Below, piece after piece: positions 58,308 through 64,000 of a stretch of 64,000 bases of DNA. Below the pieces are notes generated by a model that did not search any database, was not told the origin of the DNA, and saw nothing but the letters and a program-made list of their open reading frames with translations. Source of the stretch: Bacteroidales bacterium (lineage in GTDB: Bacteria > Bacteroidota > Bacteroidia > Bacteroidales > UBA10428); assembly GCA_016935615.1 (NCBI GenBank), contig JAFGQO010000075.1:30176-94175 (forward strand). Reading direction: 5' to 3'. Every line of letters begins with the position of its first letter. The first letter of the stretch is position 1. Made by a program: the position numbers and the translations under genes.

Positions 58308-60164
58308 ATGAAAAAGCTCATTCTTTCTTTAGCAATCTTTTTTTTTGCCCTGTACTCAGGCCTGTCGCAAATCGGGACCGATACGATCAGCGGTGATCTC
58401 GAAATGGCTTATTACCAGTTGACGAACAGGTTCGTGTATGGAACAAGCATGTGGATATTTGGAGAATGCCGTTCCGACAACAGTGAAGTAGGAGGAGAAA
58501 ATACAGCTGATATGCCCGACTGGCAACAGGCTATGTTATTCAATGCCGAGTCCGACGATGTCACAATTAAATCCACGTGGATAAGATTTTACAATATAAT
58601 ATTCTGTTGTAACAGGGTCATTTCCGAAGCATCTAACAGTTCCCTGACGCAGGAAATAAAGGACAGGTATATAGCAGAAGCAAAATTCCTGAGGGCTTTA
58701 TCCTATTTTAACCTGGCCATATTATTTAATTCCGTACCCATATGTACCGATGTGTTCGACTGGCCAATTGTAGGTCAGATCATTTTCCAGCCTTCCAATC
58801 CGATGAACGAAGTATTCGAACAGGTAAAAATGGATTTGGATGCTGCTGCCTATTTTCTTCCTGCCCGCAGTGCACTGGGAGCAGGAGAAGAATTCAGGGC
58901 CACCTCAGGTGCTGCGAAAGCGTTGCTGGCAAAAGTCTATCTGTATGAATCATCCTACGCAAAAAATTACCCCGGAGATCCCCGTTTTGAAGGAATGGTG
59001 CAGTCCTGGGATCATGCCGCAGACCTTGCAGACAATGTGATCAATTCCGGTGAATACAGCCTGACGGGCGGAACATTTAATACCTGGTGGGACAACTCCT
59101 ATCTGTACCCGGGTGAAACACCGGCATTCCGGTATGTTTTTACAGTTGACGGAAACAACAGCAGTGAATCATTATTTGCTGCCAAAAACCTTACCATTGA
59201 AAACGGTTATACCGATTACGGGGGAAATGAGATCACTGCTTTTACGACTTGCAGATATATAAAAGATGAGTCGGGACAGATGACCAATAGCGGAGGATGG
59301 GGATTTAATATCCCAACCCAGAGCCTTGTTGATGCTTTTGGAGAAGAAACAGGGAATCCCGATGATGACCCCAGGTTTCGAGTGAGCATTGGTGAAGAAG
59401 AAGATTCTGCTTATTCGGAAGTTCCCGGCACACCGGGGTGGTATGCACTGGATTTTGAACATTTTACGTTCGTCGACAGGGCATGCCGTAAATTTGAATG
59501 CTCTCCCGATGAATTCTGGTCAATAGGTAATTTCTGGGAAAGCCCTCTGGATATTCCTGTTATCCGTTATGCCGATGTGATCCTGATAGCTGCCGAAGCG
59601 GAGTTTCAATTGGGCAATAATGCTGCGGCTCTTGACCTGATAAATATGGTCAGAACCCGGGCCAATGCATCGGGATCTACCGGATACCCGCAAACACTTT
59701 CCTCCCTGGCATTTGATGATATTGTGAAGGAACGACGCCTTGAGCTGGCTCTTGAAGGACACCGTTTTTTCGACCTGGTAAGGTGGAATTATGCAGACAT
59801 CAACCTTGACGGACTGTATAGAGAAACCTGGGGCGTGAATGTAATTTTTGAACCGGGAATTGACGAATTTCTTCCCATCCCTGACGGAGTGGTGGGAACG
59901 CCTTCAGGCATCATTCAGATAGAAAACAGGGAAAATACAAGATTTTATTTTTACCCCAATCCTGTTAAGGATAAGATCACCATTGTAAAAAACCCTGAAT
60001 TTACACAGATAGAACTTTATGATCTTAACGGGAACATCATTTTCTCTGAAAATCCTGAAAGCAATGCCGTAAGCTTTGATTTAAGTCATATTCCCGGGGG
60101 AGTTTACTTTATAAGGATTTCAAACAAAGAGACCATCCGGACCAGGAAATTCATAAAACAATAG
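58308..60164 (+). CDS. SusD-like protein without lipobox, carrying a T9SS sorting domain
   Basis: The 618-residue product has a standard signal peptide (MKKLILSLAIFFFALYSGLS, then QIG) and no lipobox cysteine. The SusD fold follows (AKFLRALSYFNLAILFNSVPI, IRYADVILIAAEAEFQ, ERRLELALEGHRFFDLVRW, FLPIPDG) and is clearly homologous to the SusD at 46358. The short N-terminal strand region usual after the lipid Cys is missing. The last 75 residues (FYFYPNPVKDKITIV ... GGVYFIRISNKE ... KFIKQ) are a type A T9SS sorting domain. Surface delivery by SprA instead of lipid anchoring is therefore predicted. There is no SusC beside it. It is divergent from GH3. Confidence 0.9.
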   Translation: MKKLILSLAIFFFALYSGLSQIGTDTISGDLEMAYYQLTNRFVYGTSMWIFGECRSDNSEVGGENTADMPDWQQAMLFNAESDDVTIKSTWIRFYNIIFCCNRVISEASNSSLTQEIKDRYIAEAKFLRALSYFNLAILFNSVPICTDVFDWPIVGQIIFQPSNPMNEVFEQVKMDLDAAAYFLPARSALGAGEEFRATSGAAKALLAKVYLYESSYAKNYPGDPRFEGMVQSWDHAADLADNVINSGEYSLTGGTFNTWWDNSYLYPGETPAFRYVFTVDGNNSSESLFAAKNLTIENGYTDYGGNEITAFTTCRYIKDESGQMTNSGGWGFNIPTQSLVDAFGEETGNPDDDPRFRVSIGEEEDSAYSEVPGTPGWYALDFEHFTFVDRACRKFECSPDEFWSIGNFWESPLDIPVIRYADVILIAAEAEFQLGNNAAALDLINMVRTRANASGSTGYPQTLSSLAFDDIVKERRLELALEGHRFFDLVRWNYADINLDGLYRETWGVNVIFEPGIDEFLPIPDGVVGTPSGIIQIENRENTRFYFYPNPVKDKITIVKNPEFTQIELYDLNGNIIFSENPESNAVSFDLSHIPGGVYFIRISNKETIRTRKFIKQ

Positions 60165-60250
60165 CATAAAAACCGGTTTGAAAATAAAACTGCCTTTTAT
60201 GAGGTGGCTTTTTTCTTAATATCCTTTCTGGAAACAAGTTCCCCCTAACG

Positions 60251-60322
60251 GTGTAGTGTTGTTCGCCCCGATTATTTCGGGGCTCACTGGCCCGTTTTGG
60301 AAAGCTTAACAAAGAAAAAGCC
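60251..60322 (+). repeat. Hairpin repeat R2, copy a
   Basis: It contains GTAGTGTTGTTCGCCCCGAT, a hairpin GCCCCGATTATTTCGGGGC, CCGTTTTGGA and GCTTAACAAAGAAAAAGCC. The same order recurs at 62349-62419 and, shortened, at 62220-62264. It lies after the second SusD-like gene. Confidence 0.75.
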
Positions 60323-60460
60323 CTGCCAGATGCCTTTTAAGATAGCAATACCGTAATAAGAATTTTAAAGAATGCAAATATATGTTCGTCATCCGTAATT
60401 AATCCGGTAATTTTCTTAAATTAAACTCAAAATAGCGATCAGACCCTAACTTCAATACTA

Positions 60461-62158
60461 TTGGAAACTTTCTTTAAAATCATCATCATTGCTGCATTTG
60501 CAGGTGCGTTATTAAAAATTATTGCATATAGATTACGGATACCTGCCATTATTACTCTATTAATTGGGGGTATAATCCTCGGGCCGGAGGTTACAAATAT
60601 TATTGATCCCACTGCATTAGGCGAAGGTCTGAAATTTATTGTGTCAATCTGCATTGGCATCATCTTGTTTGAAGGCGGTTTATCGCTTGAGATCCAGGGC
60701 TACAAAAAAGCCCCGAGCCTGATAAGAAAACTACTCAGCCTGGGAGTGCTTATTACATGGCTTCTCACCGCAGCAGCAGCCCAATTTTTATTAGGATACT
60801 CCTATGGTTTTTCCCTGCTGCTTGGAAGCCTGATAATAGTAACAGGCCCCACAGTTATTTCGCCATTATTGCAGCAAATTCAGGTGGAAAAAAAGCTTAA
60901 ACACATATTAAACTGGGAGGCGGTATTAATTGATCCGATAGGAGTTTTTATTGCGCTTCTGTGTTTCGAATGGCTTACCATCGAAGGCTCAAATCTAAAT
61001 CAACTTATTGGCCTTTCATTACGTTTTATAACAGGAACAAGTATCGGATTTGCAGGTGGATTGTTCCTGTTTTATCTATTTAAGAAAAGAATAATACCGG
61101 TAGCGCATAATATAACCTTTACATTATCCTTCATTTTTTTATTGTATTTCATAGCAAATTATATTTCCTATGAATCGGGATTGCTGGCCGTTGTGGTTGC
61201 CGGTATTACATTCGGTATAAAAAAACCTCATGGATTCAGTAATATAAAACATTTTAAAATAGAACTTTCAGAACTGGCACTCGCGGTTTTATTTGTTATT
61301 TTGGCAGCCAACCTTAAGATCTCATATTTTCTCAATTTAAATTTGAAAGAAATACTTCTTATTGCATTCGTTGTTTTTCTCATCCGTCCGATCAATATTT
61401 TTGTCTGTGCATATAAGAGTTCATTAAACTTTAAGGAAAAGGTATTTTTATCATGGATTGCCCCCCGTGGAATTGTTGCCGCGTCTATCGCTTCCCTGTT
61501 TGCCATTGAACTCAGAAAGTTAGGGCATGAAAATACATTTTTCCTTGAGATATTTGTATATAGTATTATTGTCTTAACGGTAATAATTCAGGGACTTACA
61601 GCCGATCCGATATCAAAACTGCTGGGGTTGAAAATTGATGAAGAAAACGGATGGCTTATAATAGGTGCCCATCGCTTGTCCCGCAGGATTGCCAAAATAA
61701 TAGAAGCAAATACGGGTCAGAAATGCTTTCTGATCGATACAAATTATAAATCAGTGATTAATGCCCGTAAACAGGACCTGTATGCTGTTCACAACGATGC
61801 CCTGATACCTGAAGATATATCAACTGAAATCCTGTCTTCTGTAAAAAATCTACTGGTTCTTACCGATAATGAAGAGCTGAATGTAATGATATGTGAAAAT
61901 TGGTTAATCTATATAAAAAGGGACCGGATGTTTCGCTGGACCGAAAAAGAACCTGAAAAGAAACAGGCAGGCAAACCCATCTGGGAGTTTTTAGAGAAAC
62001 CTTCCCGGATTTCTTTGGATCTGAAAAAAAGTGAACTCGAATTGAAGGTGCAAACCGGCGAAAATGATAAAAAGAGAATACTGCTTTTTGATCGTGTACT
62101 TTTTGAAATCAATAAAAACGGTATAAGCTTTCCAACCGTATCACAAAACCGGAATTAA
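60461..62158 (+). CDS. Cation/proton antiporter of the CPA1 family with C-terminal nucleotide-binding-like domain
   Basis: The 565-residue product starts at TTG. About 12 membrane helices include IPAIITLLIGGIILGPEVTN, SLLLGSLIIVTGPTVISPLL and WIAPRGIVAASIASLFAIEL, which are family motifs. The cytoplasmic tail begins NGWLIIGAHRLSRRIAKII and continues with CFLIDTNYKSV, a TrkA/RCK-like Rossmann region that may sense nucleotides. The glycine pattern is weaker than in classical RCK domains. It exchanges sodium or potassium for protons. It is flanked on both sides by R2 hairpin repeats. Confidence 0.88.
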   Translation: METFFKIIIIAAFAGALLKIIAYRLRIPAIITLLIGGIILGPEVTNIIDPTALGEGLKFIVSICIGIILFEGGLSLEIQGYKKAPSLIRKLLSLGVLITWLLTAAAAQFLLGYSYGFSLLLGSLIIVTGPTVISPLLQQIQVEKKLKHILNWEAVLIDPIGVFIALLCFEWLTIEGSNLNQLIGLSLRFITGTSIGFAGGLFLFYLFKKRIIPVAHNITFTLSFIFLLYFIANYISYESGLLAVVVAGITFGIKKPHGFSNIKHFKIELSELALAVLFVILAANLKISYFLNLNLKEILLIAFVVFLIRPINIFVCAYKSSLNFKEKVFLSWIAPRGIVAASIASLFAIELRKLGHENTFFLEIFVYSIIVLTVIIQGLTADPISKLLGLKIDEENGWLIIGAHRLSRRIAKIIEANTGQKCFLIDTNYKSVINARKQDLYAVHNDALIPEDISTEILSSVKNLLVLTDNEELNVMICENWLIYIKRDRMFRWTEKEPEKKQAGKPIWEFLEKPSRISLDLKKSELELKVQTGENDKKRILLFDRVLFEINKNGISFPTVSQNRN

Positions 62159-62219
62159 GGATTAATGATACAAAATACAACTGGAACATAGGATCCGTCA
62201 TACGCCTTCCGGCAGGCAG

Positions 62220-62264
62220 TTTTGTTCGCCCCGATTCCTTCGGGGCTCACGAGTCCGTTTTGGG
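62220..62264 (+). repeat. Hairpin repeat R2, copy b (short)
   Basis: TTTGTTCGCCCCGATTCC, the hairpin GCCCCGATTCCTTCGGGGC and CACGAGTCCGTTTTGG match copies a and c. The AACAAAGAAAAAGCC tail is missing. A GGCAGGCAG string stands just before it. Confidence 0.7.
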
Positions 62265-62276
62265 TAGCTTCACTTC

Positions 62277-62310
62277 AAAATGCTTGAGCCTCCGGCTCTA
62301 TGTGCATTTT
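62277..62310. repeat. Nested hairpin
   Basis: AAAATGC pairs with GCATTTT, and inside it GAGCC pairs with GGCTC around TCC. It stands 12 bases past R2 copy b. It could act as a terminator for the antiporter gene, but the T tract is short. Confidence 0.5.
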
Positions 62311-62348
62311 ATTTTTGTCCATTATTAATACAAGTTCCCACTTAGGGG

Positions 62349-62419
62349 GTAGTGTTGTTCGCCCCGATTCCTTCGGGGCTCACGAGTCCGTTTTGGAGTT
62401 GCTTAACAAAGAAAAAGCC
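62349..62419 (+). repeat. Hairpin repeat R2, copy c
   Basis: This is a full-length copy matching 60251-60322, with the hairpin loop ATTCCTT in place of ATTATTT, then CCGTTTTGGAG and GCTTAACAAAGAAAAAGCC. The last block is also complementary to the AGGCTTTTTCTTTG that follows the initiator tRNA terminator stem. Confidence 0.75.
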
Positions 62420-62457
62420 TTCATTCGCCTTGCTCATTCAGGTTCTTTTTTCGTTTT

Positions 62458-62485
62458 GCCACTGTGCAAGCAAGCTTGCAGTGGC
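62458..62485. repeat. Perfect palindromic hairpin
   Basis: GCCACTG pairs with CAGTGGC, and the enclosed GCAAG and CTTGC also pair. It stands next to the tRNA terminator and ends the chain of hairpins in this gap. Confidence 0.6.
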
Positions 62486-62490
62486 ATCAC

Positions 62491-62517
62491 AAAAAAACCT
62501 TGCACGAATGTGCAAGG
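62491..62517 (-). terminator. Terminator of the initiator tRNA gene
   Basis: On the minus strand CCTTGCAC pairs with GTGCAAGG around ATTC and is followed by seven T. It begins 12 bases after the tRNA 3' end. Confidence 0.85.
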
Positions 62518-62528
62518 CTTTTTCTTTG

Positions 62529-62601
<73 letters not shown>

Positions 62602-62651
62602 ATATGCTTTCTAATTCCTTATGAAGTATACAATAACATGCATACTTTCCG

Positions 62652-62762
62652 GCTACCAATCCCGAAATGGTCAAAATTTTCAATTTTGCAACCATTTCGA
62701 GGACTCTCGAAAAATACTGCAAATCAAAGATTTGCAATTTTTCGGAGCTGCTCCACCCCGCA
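62652..62762 (-). pseudogene. Initiator tRNA 5' fragment, interrupted by a two-hairpin element (copy 2)
   Basis: Minus strand: TGCGGGGTGGAGCAG (tRNA bases 1-15) and its ATAT leader are intact at 62748-62766. An 88-base insert follows, then TTGGTAGC (tRNA bases 16-23) at 62652-62659. After this the tRNA sequence is lost. The break is in the D loop. It cannot fold as a tRNA. Confidence 0.75.
62660..62747 (-). repeat. Two-hairpin palindromic element, insert A
   Basis: This 88-base element has two stem-loops. Stem 1 (plus strand) pairs CGAAATGGT with ACCATTTCG and, inside, CAAAATT with AATTTTG around TTC, leaving a 2-base bulge. Stem 2 pairs CGAAAAAT with ATTTTTCG and, inside, GCAAATC with GATTTGC around AAA. 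It aligns over its whole length with 62814-62899. Confidence 0.78.
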
Positions 62763-62804
62763 ATATATTTTAAAATACTTTAAGAACTATCTAATCCTTC
62801 GTAT

Positions 62805-62921
62805 CCCAACGAGTGCCGAAAATCTCAAAATTCTATTTTGTCAGATTTTCGAGCATCCTCGAAAAACTTTACAAATCAAAGATTTGTTGTTTTTCGGGAC
62901 TACCAACTGCTCCACCCCGCA
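62805..62921 (-). pseudogene. Initiator tRNA 5' fragment, interrupted by a two-hairpin element (copy 3)
   Basis: Minus strand: tRNA bases 1-22, ending TTGGTAG, are intact at 62900-62921, again preceded by ATAT. An 86-base insert follows. Then CTCGTTGGG (tRNA bases 23-31) continues exactly where the tRNA was cut, at 62805-62813. After that the similarity fades. The break is in the 3' side of the D stem, 7 bases away from the break in copy 2. Confidence 0.78.
62814..62899 (-). repeat. Two-hairpin palindromic element, insert B
   Basis: This 86-base element has the same plan as insert A but different stem sequences. Stem 1 pairs CGAAAATCT with AGATTTTCG and, inside, CAAAAT with ATTTTG around TCT, again with a 2-base bulge. 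Stem 2 pairs CGAAAAAC with GTTTTTCG and, inside, CAAATC with GATTTG around AAA. Differences from insert A fall on both sides of the stems. Confidence 0.78.
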
Positions 62922-63159
62922 ATATATCTAAATCAGGTGCTTGTTTTTAGGTGGGTGCAAATATACACAAGATTTTGTTTATCCAAAAGTTTTCCTTTGA
63001 TTTGTGGGGATCCTGATTGAATTTTCTGTGATGAATAAATAAGAAATAGTTCAAACTTCTCCGGATCAAAAATACCGGCTGTCAAATTGACACGAAATTT
63101 TTCTCTAATCAATTTGGTAAGCAATTTGTTATATCCTTTGAGGAGATAATTTTAAAATT

Positions 63160-63864
63160 ATGATAGGAACAGGATATATAATCATATTTGCTGCATTTGC
63201 CATTGTTAGCATGATCGTTGGAAATCAGCTGAAATCACGTTTCAGTAAGTATTCAAAAATACCTGTAAACAACGGTATGAGTGGCAAAGATGTAGCTGAA
63301 AAAATGCTTCATGACAATGGGATCAATGATGTAAGAGTAATTCCCACTTCAGGACAACTGTCTGATCATTACAATCCGGCAACAAAAACAGTAGCATTAA
63401 GTAAAAATGTATATTACGGTCAAAACGTATCGGCAGCTGCAGTGGCTGCTCATGAATGCGGTCATGCTGTACAGCATGCCAATGCATATCCCGTGCTTCA
63501 ACTCAGATCAGCCCTTGTACCCATTCAGAATGTCAGTGCCCAGATCCTTAATATTGTTTTCGGACTGATGTTTTTCGGAGCCATTTTCTTTGGCAGCATT
63601 TTGCCTGTTGATCTGGCCCTTATTATCTTTGTAATCTGTTACGGTATTTTTACTCTTTTTGCTTTTGTAACACTGCCTGTCGAGATTGATGCCAGCAAAC
63701 GCGCACTGGGATGGCTGGGTAACAGCGGAGTTACAAACTACAGCAACCATTCGGAAGCCAAAGATGCATTAAAATGGGCAGCCTATACGTATGTTGTTGC
63801 AGCCATTGCTTCATTGGCAACGTTTCTTTATTTTTTGCTGATGTTGCTCGGCCGCCGCAACTAA
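63160..63864 (+). CDS. YugP-family membrane zinc metallopeptidase
   Basis: The 234-residue protein begins with a membrane helix (GYIIIFAAFAIVSMIVG). The metalloprotease motif HECGH is in AAVAAHECGHAVQHA. Two or three further helices follow, with FVTLPVEIDASKRALGWL, a conserved segment of the family. The catalytic HExxH is intact. YugP-type proteins are widespread and mostly uncharacterised, probably acting in envelope quality control. It lies downstream of the tRNA repeat region and is not in an evident operon. Confidence 0.92.
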   Translation: MIGTGYIIIFAAFAIVSMIVGNQLKSRFSKYSKIPVNNGMSGKDVAEKMLHDNGINDVRVIPTSGQLSDHYNPATKTVALSKNVYYGQNVSAAAVAAHECGHAVQHANAYPVLQLRSALVPIQNVSAQILNIVFGLMFFGAIFFGSILPVDLALIIFVICYGIFTLFAFVTLPVEIDASKRALGWLGNSGVTNYSNHSEAKDALKWAAYTYVVAAIASLATFLYFLLMLLGRRN

Positions 63865-63916
63865 GACACCAAAACATCGTTTTGTTCATTCAAATATGAT
63901 AGTACAAAATTAGAAA

Positions 63917-64000
63917 GAGGCTGTCTCAAAAGTTGAAAATTCGCCACCAAGACACTAAATCACGAAATGTCCACAAAGTAATATATAATTGAATATCAGA
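63917..64000 (-). mobile_element. Partial second copy of the 155-bp MITE-like element (continues past window)
   Basis: GGCTGTCTCAAAAGTTGAAAA, then TTCGCCACCAAGACACTAAATCACGAAAT and CACAAAGT, match the right half of the element at 2751-2905 in inverted orientation, with scattered differences. The other end would lie about 70 bases outside the window. Confidence 0.65.

Noticed and set aside
46358..60164. Two complete SusCD pairs in one locus
   Set aside because: Only one SusC is present. The second SusD-like gene has no SusC next to it and is differently targeted.

Overview
The window is a chromosomal segment of a Bacteroidota bacterium. It carries SprA, the outer-membrane translocon of the type IX secretion system (T9SS), and three proteins with C-terminal T9SS sorting domains. 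It also has a SusC/SusD pair with a hybrid two-component regulator, an STN-type TonB-dependent receptor, an S46 dipeptidyl peptidase, and promoter-like TAnnTTTG boxes. The AT-rich, gene-dense layout and the mix of families fit a free-living or marine Bacteroidales/Marinilabiliales-type organism. The order-level placement is inference.

Layout. 1-7.4 kb: a truncated TonB receptor, a GNAT/DinB pair, two dispersed repeats, a secreted T9SS cargo, a small four-repeat 'E-W-M' exported protein, an eIF1/SUI1-like factor, a flavodoxin/membrane/superoxide-reductase-like trio, and an aldo/keto reductase homologue that has lost its catalytic tetrad. 7.5-15.5 kb: a thioester alpha-2-macroglobulin lipoprotein divergent from penicillin-binding protein 1C. 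15.6-20.8 kb: a CBM9-like secreted protein and a galK-galT-sodium/sugar symporter operon. 20.9-27.9 kb, minus strand: an FtsX-type permease, then the probable operon rnhB - S46 peptidase - marC - rnhA - siaB-like. 28-30 kb: a flippase and a ribbon-helix-helix protein. 30.2-46.2 kb, minus strand: housekeeping and envelope genes (gcvH, sprA, ruvA, pdxA, DUF4837, lytic transglycosylase, tatA, rseP, dxr, M23 peptidase). 46.3-60.2 kb: a polysaccharide utilisation locus (SusD, SusC, hybrid two-component system, GH3 glucosidase) with a divergent second SusD-like gene. 60.4-64 kb: a cation/proton antiporter, a hairpin-rich repeat region around an initiator tRNA gene, and a YugP-type metallopeptidase.

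How the genes work together. The envelope theme dominates. SprA would export the sorting-domain proteins. The Sus locus would bind, import and hydrolyse a glucoside under control of its hybrid sensor. PBP1C and the macroglobulin would repair and protect the periplasm.

The least explained sequence lies at 62.5-62.93 kb. An intact initiator tRNA gene is followed, upstream in its own orientation, by two degenerate copies of its 5' part. Each copy is split in the D-arm, at a different position, by an approximately 87-bp two-hairpin element whose stems show compensatory base changes. The second notable feature is a SusD homologue at 58.3-60.2 kb that lacks a lipoprotein cysteine and ends in a T9SS sorting domain.
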